A stretch of DNA of 64,000 nt from Evansella vedderi (GTDB lineage: Bacteria; Bacillota; Bacilli; Bacillales; Salisediminibacteriaceae). The stretch is from NCBI RefSeq assembly GCF_030813435.1, contig NZ_JAUSUG010000020.1:1-64000 (forward strand), given 5' to 3'. Under the pieces are notes generated by a model, which saw nothing but the letters and a program-made list of their open reading frames with translations, had not been told where the DNA came from and did not search any database. The first letter of the stretch is position 1. Each line of letters begins with the position of its first letter. A program made the position numbers and the translations under genes. This document shows positions 34,783-42,192 of this stretch, in pieces.

Positions 34783-35256
34783 ATGGAAGAAATCCTTTTT
34801 AAACAACTGCAATTCGTCAGAGATAACACCTTAAAAACTTTAGAAACGATCACAGAGGACCACGCAGACCAAATACCTGAGGGCTTCCATAATAATATTC
34901 GCTGGAACCTTGGTCATATTTATTTTGTTTTAGAAGTATTCGCTTTTGAGCGAAATGAATTACCAACAAAGCTTCCGCAGGAATTTTATGCACTTTTTGC
35001 ACCTGGAACTTCGCCAGCTGAATGGAAAAATGCTCCTACACCAACATTAAGTGAGTTAACACTTCTTCTTCAAGAGCAACAAGGTCGTATTAAGACCACT
35101 TTAGAAGGAAGACTCCACGAAAAAGCGAAAAACCCTCTCATTACAAAAAGTGGATTAAATCTTGAAACTGTAGGTGAATTCCTAAACTTCAATTTATTCC
35201 ATGAAGGGGTTCACTTTAGTACAATCCAACTTTACAAACGATTATTACAAAAATAA
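34783..35256 (+). CDS. DinB-family protein
   Basis: A 157-residue four-helix DinB/YfiT-like protein. Metal-ligand histidines are seen in RWNLGHIYF (about residue 46) and in FHEGVHFS near the C-terminus. Members are metal-dependent thiol transferases or hydrolases; the substrate here is unknown. RBS AAGGAGG, ATG 34783. Monocistronic. Confidence 0.85.
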   Translation: MEEILFKQLQFVRDNTLKTLETITEDHADQIPEGFHNNIRWNLGHIYFVLEVFAFERNELPTKLPQEFYALFAPGTSPAEWKNAPTPTLSELTLLLQEQQGRIKTTLEGRLHEKAKNPLITKSGLNLETVGEFLNFNLFHEGVHFSTIQLYKRLLQK

Positions 35257-35273
35257 AAAAATGGAAACATACT

Positions 35274-35308
35274 AATAGACAAGAAGGAGGCGGTCCTTCT
35301 TGTCTATT
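35274..35308 (+). terminator. Terminator-like hairpin after dinB-like gene
   Basis: AATAGACAAGAAGGA and its complement form a perfect 15-bp stem with a 5-base loop. Only a weak T-run follows. Confidence 0.65.
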
Positions 35309-35331
35309 CATTTGATGAAAAAATGTCGAAT

Positions 35332-35347
35332 AGTGATCTATATCACA
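35332..35347 (+). promoter_or_regulatory. FNR/CRP-like box upstream of truncated haemoglobin
   Basis: AGTGA-TCTATA-TCACA matches the B. subtilis Fnr consensus TGTGA-N6-TCACA at nine of ten positions, inside a palindrome GTGAT-N4-ATCAC. It lies about 110 bases before the globin start codon. The promoter itself is not certain. Confidence 0.5.
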
Positions 35348-35455
35348 GAAATATGTTCTTAGAATTGTTAAGGTAATTACATATTCACAGTGTAAACGTT
35401 GTTATTAAAACATCGTTTTTAGAGTTTTCATTCAAAAATATAAGGAGTGTCATGG

Positions 35456-35821
35456 ATGGGAGAACAAGCGCTTTACGAAAAAATTGGTGGCGAAGAAGCT
35501 GTAGCAAAAGTCGTAGACTATTTTTACACGGAGTTAGTATTAAAGGACCCAACTGTTAGTCATTTTTTTGAAAATACGGATATGGAAAAACAACGTAAGC
35601 ATCAAACGAAATTTATAAGCTTTGCCCTAGGGGGACCCAATCAATATACCGGTTCTTCCATGGAAAAAGCACATGAAGGTATGAATATTCAACCTGAGCA
35701 TTTCAACGCCATTGCCAAACACCTTACGGATGCATTAGCCCATTTTGGCGTAAGTAATGAAGATATTGATCAAGTCATCACGAAAGTAGCGTCTTTAAGG
35801 GAAGATATTCTCTATAAATAG
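35456..35821 (+). CDS. Group I truncated haemoglobin
   Basis: A 121-residue globin of the 2-over-2 type: ALYEKIGGEEAVAKVVDYFY at the N-terminus, the E-helix region KQRKHQTKFISFALGG, and the proximal His in AHEGMNI / HFNAIAKHL. Such proteins bind O2 or NO. ATG 35456 is preferred, with AAGGAG eight bases upstream; GTG 35447 lies within that site. An FNR-like box upstream fits induction at low oxygen. Confidence 0.9.
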   Translation: MGEQALYEKIGGEEAVAKVVDYFYTELVLKDPTVSHFFENTDMEKQRKHQTKFISFALGGPNQYTGSSMEKAHEGMNIQPEHFNAIAKHLTDALAHFGVSNEDIDQVITKVASLREDILYK

Positions 35822-35822
35822 C

Positions 35823-35863
35823 AAAAAAACGTTCCTCCTTTAACCGCGGGGGAACGTTTTTTT
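35823..35863 (+). terminator. Terminator after truncated haemoglobin
   Basis: AAAAACGTTCC and GGAACGTTTTT form a strong stem followed by T. Confidence 0.9.
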
Positions 35864-35945
35864 CACCTCTTCTAGCATCTGCTTATGGTTTTAGTATAAT
35901 AGTATTGTCAATTATGAAACCATTAATAATAAAGGAATGAAACAA

Positions 35946-36176
35946 ATGTATTTAACCATAAAGGAAACGGCGGAGTTTCTTGAAGTATCCGAAGAATACA
36001 TAGAAACCTTAATACACCAAAGAAAAATACGTGCTGTCCATAATGGCGAACAGTTCCTCATTAATAAAGAGCAGTTTAATACCCATGTGGATCAAATGGA
36101 AAAATACAGAGAACTTGTACAGGAAATTCTTAATGAGCCAATTCCTGAAGACCCAGATGTGAAGGATGAAGATTAA
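35946..36176 (+). CDS. Excisionase-type helix-turn-helix protein
   Basis: A 76-residue MerR/excisionase-like DNA-binding protein. The start YLTIKETAEFLEVSEEYIETLIHQRKIRAVHNGEQFLINKEQF is the standard winged-helix of this group, followed by an acidic tail. ATG 35946 is at better distance from AAAGGA than ATG 35937. No phage or mobile genes surround it, so it is probably a chromosomal regulator. Confidence 0.8.
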   Translation: MYLTIKETAEFLEVSEEYIETLIHQRKIRAVHNGEQFLINKEQFNTHVDQMEKYRELVQEILNEPIPEDPDVKDED

Positions 36177-36204
36177 TCAGCCTTATTCCTGCAAAGGGCT
36201 CATG

Positions 36205-37080
36205 TTAATGGGGGCTATATTGTTTTCGGTATTCAGCAGGAGATACCTTTTTCCTTTCTCGGAAAACCCTTGAAAAGGTTTTATATGATCCAAATCCCGA
36301 TTCTAGTGCAATTTCTGAGATATTTAAATCAGTGGACACAAGCAAGCTGCTGGCATACCTGATACGAATATCATGAAGAAAATCCACAAAATTCTGTCCT
36401 ATCTGCTTTTTAAACAAATCACTTAAAGAGGAGACGCTCATATTAAAATGCTGTGAGAGCATCGGGAGGGATAATTTTTGTCTGTAATGTTTGTGAATAT
36501 ATTGGATAACATCCCAGATCATCACCTTTTCACGCTTGTTCCATGATGGAAGCGTACCTTCACTTGACAGTTGTTCCCTTCGACAGCGATCAAAAAGAAT
36601 TAACACCTCTACTAGCTTGGCTAAAATGAGCTCATTTTTCCAGATATTTGCACTTTGGTATTCTAGCAACATATCTGTGAGCACTTCCCTGAACTTTTCG
36701 TAAACATTTCCCTCAAATTGAATATAAGATGCTAAACTGTCTTCCGAATCAAATAGCAAGTTATTTATGCCCAGATTTCGACTGGTGTTTATTAATATCC
36801 CCATCCCAAAATTACAATTAATTAAACGTAAGGAGTGGCCAGGATCAGTAATTATCTCATGTATTTGGTAGGGCATAACAAACGTAAAGGTACCCGGCTT
36901 CATTTCGTGAACAACATCATTAATAATTTCGCGCCCGCTCCCCTCAATAACTAAAGAAAATTCAAAGAATTCGTGCCTATGAGCTTCAAAACCAGCGGGG
37001 AGCGTATTTATAGAAATATGAAAGGGGAAGTCTTCATTAGTGGCTGGAAACTCTGTTAAGGATCTAGGTAAGGAAGTCAT
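36205..37080 (-). CDS. AraC-family transcriptional regulator
   Basis: A 291-residue regulator with an N-terminal cupin-type ligand domain (HRHEFFEFSLVIEG, KPGTFTFVMPYQIHE) and two C-terminal helix-turn-helix motifs (LSLPMLSQHFNMSVSSLSDLFKKQIG and ISEIALESGFGSYKTFSRVFRERKKVSPAEYRKQ). It is divergent from the oxidoreductase-isomerase pair and very likely controls it in response to its sugar. SD AAGGGG. Confidence 0.92.
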   Translation of the reverse strand: MTSLPRSLTEFPATNEDFPFHISINTLPAGFEAHRHEFFEFSLVIEGSGREIINDVVHEMKPGTFTFVMPYQIHEIITDPGHSLRLINCNFGMGILINTSRNLGINNLLFDSEDSLASYIQFEGNVYEKFREVLTDMLLEYQSANIWKNELILAKLVEVLILFDRCRREQLSSEGTLPSWNKREKVMIWDVIQYIHKHYRQKLSLPMLSQHFNMSVSSLSDLFKKQIGQNFVDFLHDIRIRYASSLLVSTDLNISEIALESGFGSYKTFSRVFRERKKVSPAEYRKQYSPH

Positions 37081-37201
37081 GCAACAGCACCCCTTGTAAA
37101 AAATGAGATATATTTAAAAAAAAATGACAAGACTTTACGTATGTATTTATTTTATCATAAGGTCGATAAGGAATAATATCTCAAACTATCGGAGGGAACA
37201 A

Positions 37202-38284
37202 ATGAGCGCAAAAATTAGAATTGGCGTTATTGGAGCAGGTAATATTGGAAACGTTCACATGGAGAACTTTAGTCAATTAACAGATGACGTGGAATTGAAA
37301 GCAATAACAGATGTTTATCTTCCATTAGCGGAGAAACGTGCAGAGGAATATGGAATTTCAACCGTTTACGAGACAGCAGAAGATGTGATTAATGATGATT
37401 TAGATGCAGTTATTGTAGCTGTACCAAATAAATATCATGCACCCCTTGCCATCCAAGCACTTAAAGCAGGAAAGCATGTCCTTTTAGAAAAGCCAATGGC
37501 TATTAACGAGGCGGATGCGAAGGAAATTTACCTTACACAGCAAAGCACGGGTAAAATGGTGATGATTCCTCACCAAATGCGCTGGGAGTCCGTTCCAATG
37601 CAAGTAAAGGAGCAGGTGGAAAGAGGAGAGTTAGGTGAAATTTACCATGCAAAAGCAGGTTGGTTCCGTCGTAAAGGAATTCCTGGATGGGGAACTTGGT
37701 TTACACAAAAAGCGGAATCAGGCGGGGGACCTTTAATTGATATTGGCGTTCACTTGTTAGACCTTTCTTTATACCTAATGGGGAACAAAAAACCGGTAGC
37801 AGTTACAGGGTCCACTTATGCTGAATTTGGTCCGAAAAGAAAAGGAATCGGTACATGGGGAACACCAAACTGGGAAGGATCTTACGATGTGGAAGATATC
37901 GCATCTGCCTTTATTCGTATGGAAGACGGAAGTACGTTAACCCTTGATGTGAGCTGGGCGGTACATATGGATACGGACAATCAACCATTTGTTCATCTTC
38001 TTGGTTCCGAGGGGGGAGCTTCCATTCGTGGGAATGAAGGCAAGTTTTTAACAGAACGTTTCGATAAGCCAATGGAAATTGCTCTAACAAAGCCAGAAAA
38101 TGATGAGGGAGAAAGACTAAGACTGAGCCGTCATTTTGTAGAATGCATTCAACAAGGGAAAGAGCCAATTACTTCCGCATTGACTGGGTATACAAATAAC
38201 CTAATTTTAGAGGCGATTTATGAATCCTCCCGTACCGGTAAAGAAGTAGTATTAAACTGGGACGCTGTCGAAGGGAAGCAATAA
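37202..38284 (+). CDS. Gfo/Idh/MocA-family oxidoreductase
   Basis: A 360-residue NAD(P)-dependent dehydrogenase. N-terminal Rossmann motif GVIGAGNIG, then LEKPMA with the conserved Lys, and the GGGPLIDIGVHLLDL segment with catalytic Asp and His. The family acts on inositols, sugars and amino sugars. The start at ATG 37202 has GGAGGG upstream; the longer frame from 37124 does not. Three bp after its stop comes an isomerase, a pairing typical of inositol or keto-sugar breakdown. Confidence 0.92.
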   Translation: MSAKIRIGVIGAGNIGNVHMENFSQLTDDVELKAITDVYLPLAEKRAEEYGISTVYETAEDVINDDLDAVIVAVPNKYHAPLAIQALKAGKHVLLEKPMAINEADAKEIYLTQQSTGKMVMIPHQMRWESVPMQVKEQVERGELGEIYHAKAGWFRRKGIPGWGTWFTQKAESGGGPLIDIGVHLLDLSLYLMGNKKPVAVTGSTYAEFGPKRKGIGTWGTPNWEGSYDVEDIASAFIRMEDGSTLTLDVSWAVHMDTDNQPFVHLLGSEGGASIRGNEGKFLTERFDKPMEIALTKPENDEGERLRLSRHFVECIQQGKEPITSALTGYTNNLILEAIYESSRTGKEVVLNWDAVEGKQ

Positions 38285-38287
38285 AAA

Positions 38288-39136
38288 ATGTTAAAAGGAT
38301 TAACTAGAGCAGGGCTAGGACAAATTGGTGGAGTGAAAGAATTTATCCAATTAGCTTCTGAATATGGTTTTGAAGCCATCGATACAGATGGTAAGTCCCT
38401 CGAAGACTTTATTGCAGCGGAAGGTCTAGAGGGGGCAAAGGCATTTTTACAAGATTATAACGTCCAAATTGGTACCATTGGTTTATCTGTGGAGTGGAGA
38501 GGTACGGATGAGGAATACCGGAGTGGTTTACAGCGGCTCGTTGCCGATGGGGAAGCAGCTTCCGCCCTTGGTTGTACTTCTTGTACAACGTATATCCTTC
38601 CATCAACAGACTACAATGCTGCACAATTGATGGCAAAGGCTACCACTCGCTTAAGAACGTGCGCGAAAATATTAGGAAGCTTTGGAATAAGCTTAGGATT
38701 AGAGTTTGTCGGTCCACACCACTTGAGAACTCGCTGGAAAAATCAGTTTATTTGGGACTTAGCTCAAACGTTAGATTTTATCGATGCAATCGGTGAAAAG
38801 AATGTTGGACTACTTGTGGATGCCTATCACTGCTATACTACTGGGCTAAGCAATGAAGAGTTGGCTCAATTGGATACAAGTCAAATTGTTCACGTTCATA
38901 TAAACGACGCAAAAGATATTCCAGTGGAGGACGTATTAGATAACGATCGTCTATATCCTGGAGAAGGGGTTATTGATCTTGTAGGCTTTCTAAAAGCAGT
39001 GAAGGCAACAGGTTATCAAGGTCCTGTAGCACAAGAAATCTTAACACAACAACCGCCTACAGAATCTACAGACATCCTTTTGAAAAAAACACAAGAGGCC
39101 TACGCTAAGCTTTATAAAGCAGCAGGTTTAGAATAA
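38288..39136 (+). CDS. Sugar phosphate isomerase/epimerase (IolE-like TIM barrel)
   Basis: A 282-residue xylose-isomerase-like TIM barrel. Metal-site segments are seen in GLEFVGPHH, LLVDAYHCY, VHVHINDAKDIP and PGEGVIDLVGF. Likely acts with the preceding dehydrogenase on the same keto-sugar or inosose; the exact substrate cannot be read from the sequence. Regulation by the divergent AraC protein is probable. Confidence 0.9.
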   Translation: MLKGLTRAGLGQIGGVKEFIQLASEYGFEAIDTDGKSLEDFIAAEGLEGAKAFLQDYNVQIGTIGLSVEWRGTDEEYRSGLQRLVADGEAASALGCTSCTTYILPSTDYNAAQLMAKATTRLRTCAKILGSFGISLGLEFVGPHHLRTRWKNQFIWDLAQTLDFIDAIGEKNVGLLVDAYHCYTTGLSNEELAQLDTSQIVHVHINDAKDIPVEDVLDNDRLYPGEGVIDLVGFLKAVKATGYQGPVAQEILTQQPPTESTDILLKKTQEAYAKLYKAAGLE

Positions 39137-39148
39137 GAGCAGTAAGTA

Positions 39149-39188
39149 AAAAAGTCCTGATGAGATATTCGAATCTCTCAGGACTTTT
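39149..39188. terminator. Terminator between convergent genes
   Basis: AAAAGTCCTGA pairs with TCAGGACTTTT around an inner GAGAT/ATCTC stem. A and T tracts on both sides allow use by the isomerase gene and trmL. Confidence 0.85.
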
Positions 39189-39205
39189 CATTTAAAGTAA
39201 CTATT

Positions 39206-39679
39206 TTACTTTATATTTGGAAACCCTTGCTGTCTTAGTGCTTCATACACAAGAATAGCTGCCGTATTGGACAGGTTAAGGGAACGGACCTTATCTGTTT
39301 GGGGAATTCGAAAGCATCGATCACGATTTGCTTCTGTTAAGCTTGCTGGAAGACCTTTTGTTTCTTTTCCAAAAACAAAGAAATAATCCGTTTCAAGATC
39401 ACTATAGTCAAAGTCATGGTAATATTTTTCACCAATGGTTTCAATGTAAAAGAACTCCCCATTCGGATATTTCGCAAATAATTCTTCTATGGAATCATGA
39501 TGATGCACCTTCACATCAGGCCAGTAATCACAACCTGCCCTTTTTAACATTCGGTCATCGGTAGAAAAACCTAGTGGGTGGATTAAATGAAGATATGTAT
39601 TGGTTCCAGCACATGTTCGTGCGATGTTCCCAGTATTCGCCGGAATTTCCGGTTCATGAAGTACAACATGTATTGCCAC
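39206..39679 (-). CDS. trmL: tRNA (cytidine/uridine-34-2'-O)-methyltransferase TrmL
   Basis: A 157-residue SPOUT-class enzyme that methylates the wobble base of tRNA-Leu with SAM. Family motifs: HVVLHEPEIPANTGNIARTCAG, the trefoil-knot segment FGKETKGLP and RIPQTDKVRSLNLSNTAAILVYEALRQ. Full length. GTG start with GAGGTGAG upstream. Confidence 0.96.
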   Translation of the reverse strand: MAIHVVLHEPEIPANTGNIARTCAGTNTYLHLIHPLGFSTDDRMLKRAGCDYWPDVKVHHHDSIEELFAKYPNGEFFYIETIGEKYYHDFDYSDLETDYFFVFGKETKGLPASLTEANRDRCFRIPQTDKVRSLNLSNTAAILVYEALRQQGFPNIK

Positions 39680-39791
39680 GAATTCTCACCTCATAAATAT
39701 CATAAGAAATATATCCTTGTAATCATATCATGTCCAAAAAATAAAAGGAAGGAGAGGCTCCTTCTAAATTTTTGAGAAATAAAATGCAGTC

Positions 39792-40388
39792 TTATAACAA
39801 CAACAAATAAGCAACATACAAAACTAATCCTATCAATGCTGCTAAATTTAGTTTTCCAAATAATCTACCCTGTGACCATATTTTATTAATTATTTCAGAA
39901 TGTTTATCCGTATCGTTGTAACAAGACGCTGCAATGAAAAAAGAGACAAGTGATCTTGAAAGGCCGTATAGGAACCCGATGCTAAGTCCAACAATAGGTG
40001 TCATGAAAAATCCCATATAAAGATATAGGATAAAGAATATTGCATATGGATTATACGTAAAAAATCCTGATCCAAGGATAACTCCCCAAATAACCATATT
40101 TTTCAATGGAGAATTGTTTACCCAAGAGGTAGGAATTTGCCACTTCATCTGGGGAGTTGGAAGATTAATAAATTTTAGTTCCTTTAAGATGTAAGAAACA
40201 AGAAGCAACAGAATAACCGATAATTTTATGGAGGTGGGAACCCATGATATTAAATACTGAATGGTTGCAACAATGAATAAGCCAAACAAAGCTCCAGAGA
40301 GTGAAGCGGAAAGAATATAGACAATAGATTTATAAACAAAGGAATTCCACTTTTCCCCTTCACCGAAGGGGGAGACTGCTAGAGTCAC
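39792..40388 (-). CDS. Polytopic membrane protein in the Mau-like operon
   Basis: A 198-residue, very hydrophobic protein with about five or six membrane segments and no recognised family. The layout with Gly-rich segments (ILSASLSGALFGLFIV, SIGFLYGLSRSL) vaguely recalls CcdA/DsbD or LysE-type transporters, but it lacks the paired Cys of CcdA; the only Cys is in AASCYND. GTG start after GAGGAA. It is the last gene of a five-gene operon with MauE-like and MauD-like redox proteins. Confidence 0.65.
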   Translation of the reverse strand: MTLAVSPFGEGEKWNSFVYKSIVYILSASLSGALFGLFIVATIQYLISWVPTSIKLSVILLLLVSYILKELKFINLPTPQMKWQIPTSWVNNSPLKNMVIWGVILGSGFFTYNPYAIFFILYLYMGFFMTPIVGLSIGFLYGLSRSLVSFFIAASCYNDTDKHSEIINKIWSQGRLFGKLNLAALIGLVLYVAYLLLL

Positions 40389-40397
40389 ATTAATTCC

Positions 40398-40463
40398 TCA
40401 AGCAGATTTGACGGTAATCGTCCCAGAAACCATTGCCAGTAAAGCAATAAGTATGAATTCCAT
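40398..40463 (-). CDS. 21-aa hydrophobic peptide
   Basis: A small frame between the Cys-rich gene and the membrane protein gene: MEFILIALLAMVSGTITVKSA. AGGGGGC, overlapping the upstream stop codon, lies nine bases before the ATG. The peptide is one possible membrane helix or a leader. The tight packing supports translation, but no homologue is known to me. Confidence 0.45.
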   Translation of the reverse strand: MEFILIALLAMVSGTITVKSA

Positions 40464-40476
40464 GATTCCGCGCCCC

Positions 40477-40902
40477 CTATTGATCAAGAAAGTGCATACA
40501 ACCGCAATCAGCAGTCGATGGGGAATATGGGGAATTGGTAATAGGTGTACAATCGCAACAGACAACACTTCTCCCTTGGTAGGTGTCACACCAACAGCCA
40601 GTTATTCGGAAGCCCCAAGCGTGTGATGGTTGAAATCCTTGTGGACATCTCGTTGTTAACCCATATCCACTCCTACACTCTTCCGAGCAGAATAGTCCAT
40701 TTGGCTGTTGGCAATAGCCTAAATTTTTCTGGATCTCACACCAAGAGCTTGAGGCTCTGCTTCCACCAAAAGGACTCCTGAAAAAGTGCATCATTGAGTA
40801 AAACAAATCGTTAAAGTATATATCCACATAAGCGCTCTTCCGCAAGTATTTTGCTATTTTCTCTGAGAATAGTTTACTTTTATAGCTCAATGTACCATAC
40901 AT
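40477..40902 (-). CDS. Cysteine-rich protein resembling methylamine dehydrogenase light chain
   Basis: A 141-residue protein with 12 cysteines, all in the second part (55, 64, 72, 76, 86, 103, 105, 115, 116, 118, 133, 135). The methylamine dehydrogenase (MADH) light chain also has 12 cysteines in six disulfides. The order and spacing of the first six, the Cys-Cys pair and the CxC pair agree well, and Trp96 in CPQGFQPSHAW falls where the TTQ-forming Trp57 lies (CPPGTKLATASW). The C-terminal part carrying Trp108, the second TTQ residue, is absent. The N-terminal 50 residues have no clear Sec or Tat signal. It is preceded by MauD-like and MauE-like genes, which in methylotrophs are needed for the disulfides of this subunit. 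No heavy-chain gene is present. The relation is by eye; the function is unknown. GGGAGGGA precedes ATG 40902. Confidence 0.65.
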   Translation of the reverse strand: MYGTLSYKSKLFSEKIAKYLRKSAYVDIYFNDLFYSMMHFFRSPFGGSRASSSWCEIQKNLGYCQQPNGLFCSEECRSGYGLTTRCPQGFQPSHAWGFRITGCWCDTYQGRSVVCCDCTPITNSPYSPSTADCGCMHFLDQ

Positions 40903-40917
40903 AGAAAGTATCCCTCC

Positions 40918-41475
40918 CTAATTTTTATTGACTTTGACAGAATCTAGGTATAATTCCAGTTGTTCCTTCCTGCCACATAACCCTTTATCTTTAACGCCCC
41001 CATATTCGTCTACAACAAACGCAAATGGTGTGACACGTACTTTAAAGAGGTAAAAGAGCTCTTTGTTTTTATCCCAAAGAATTTCTCCGCCAATAACATT
41101 TTTATTTAACATGGATCGGAGTTTTTTTTCCTCTCCCACAATGATAGTAATAAAATTAATCCTTCCTTTGTACTCTGCTTCTGTATAATTCCAATCTGTG
41201 ATCATTTCTTGACATGGCTTACAATTAGGAGAAAGAAACAAAATAACGGATGGCTTCGTTACTAACTCCTCCAATGACACTTCTTTCTTTTGACTTATGG
41301 AAAAAACAGTATACTTAGGAATGGAATCTTCAATTGCCAGTCCATCCCTGGAAATACCATCACCAGAGCTTAAATATACCTCTCCAAATTGCCTAAACAG
41401 CAGAAGTAATAAAAAAGAATGGAATAATGTAAGTACCCAAAGAAGGATTACAGAATAAAAGATAAAGGATTCCAT
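40918..41475 (-). CDS. MauD/TlpA-like membrane-anchored thioredoxin-fold protein
   Basis: A 185-residue protein with an N-terminal membrane helix (about 4-27) and a redoxin domain outside the membrane. The active site is SPNCKPCQE (Cys85, Cys88), and the cis-Pro loop is VRVTPFAFVVDEYG. MauD proteins of methylotrophs have this layout and are required for correct disulfides in the MADH light chain. Its ATG immediately follows the stop of the MauE-like gene. Confidence 0.82.
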   Translation of the reverse strand: MESFIFYSVILLWVLTLFHSFLLLLLFRQFGEVYLSSGDGISRDGLAIEDSIPKYTVFSISQKKEVSLEELVTKPSVILFLSPNCKPCQEMITDWNYTEAEYKGRINFITIIVGEEKKLRSMLNKNVIGGEILWDKNKELFYLFKVRVTPFAFVVDEYGGVKDKGLCGRKEQLELYLDSVKVNKN

Positions 41476-42012
41476 TTAAGAAAAACGCTCCTTATTTTTT
41501 AGTTGTCTCATTGTTTCTTTATACACTTGCCATACTTTATGTGCCGCAAGTGTGAGTAGTGTTAAAAATAATCCAATTCCAATATTGGCGGAAGAGTACA
41601 CTAGCCCATTTAAATACAAAAGAAGAATGAAAACGGTCAAGCCAAGTAGATAGATTACTTTGCCTAAAGTGAAGTAATCCACCTTTGTATCCATCCATTT
41701 ACCGTAACAGTTGCAATTAGTCTTTTTTCCAGATTTTAAGATACGTAGGATCCCATAGGAAAAACTTATCAGTAGAGAAAGGATAATAGCCAGCCCATAC
41801 ATTCTAGTTGGATCAAATAGTAAGAAAACAGCTCCAAGGATTTCAAGGAAAGGAATTAAACTGGCATATAACAGGGAAAGGCGTTTAGGTAACACTTCAA
41901 AATTTATAATGTGATGAACGAAATCTTTCAAGGAAAGTAGCTTACCCATACCTGAAAAGATAAAAAGACTAACGAGATGAAACATAATTATGCTGTAAAG
42001 TGAGAGGATCAT
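41476..42012 (-). CDS. MauE/DoxX-like redox membrane protein
   Basis: A 178-residue protein with four or five membrane segments and the motif TNCNCYGKW (Cys100, Cys102), corresponding to the CxC(F/Y)G motif of the MauE family. MauE is thought to pass electrons through the membrane for disulfide formation together with MauD. GAGGTGG before ATG 42012. It is the first gene of the operon (MauE-like, MauD-like, Cys-rich, 21-aa peptide, membrane protein). Confidence 0.82.
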   Translation of the reverse strand: MILSLYSIIMFHLVSLFIFSGMGKLLSLKDFVHHIINFEVLPKRLSLLYASLIPFLEILGAVFLLFDPTRMYGLAIILSLLISFSYGILRILKSGKKTNCNCYGKWMDTKVDYFTLGKVIYLLGLTVFILLLYLNGLVYSSANIGIGLFLTLLTLAAHKVWQVYKETMRQLKNKERFS

Positions 42013-42143
42013 TATTCCACCTCATTTTATGTTTTTTATACCTTATGTTTTTATAAAGAAAACTGTGCTGTTGTTAAACAATATTGAGCGGCCCGTAAGT
42101 TATAGCTAAAGATGGTATTTGCTTCACTCGTCGCAAATACTTC

Positions 42144-42182
42144 GAGGGTGACACAAAAGGTATGTATTTAACCTTTTGTGTC
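42144..42182. terminator. Strong hairpin between operons
   Basis: GAGGGTGACACAAAAGGT and its complement form a perfect 18-bp stem, with TTTT on the plus-strand side. It follows the ubiB-like gene on the minus strand and may block transcription in both directions. Confidence 0.7.
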
Positions 42183-42192
42183 ACCCTCTTTT

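Noticed and set aside
40477-40902. A complete methylamine dehydrogenase system
   Set aside because: There is no heavy-chain, amicyanin or mauG gene, and the light-chain-like protein lacks the region with the second cofactor tryptophan, so amine oxidation cannot be claimed.
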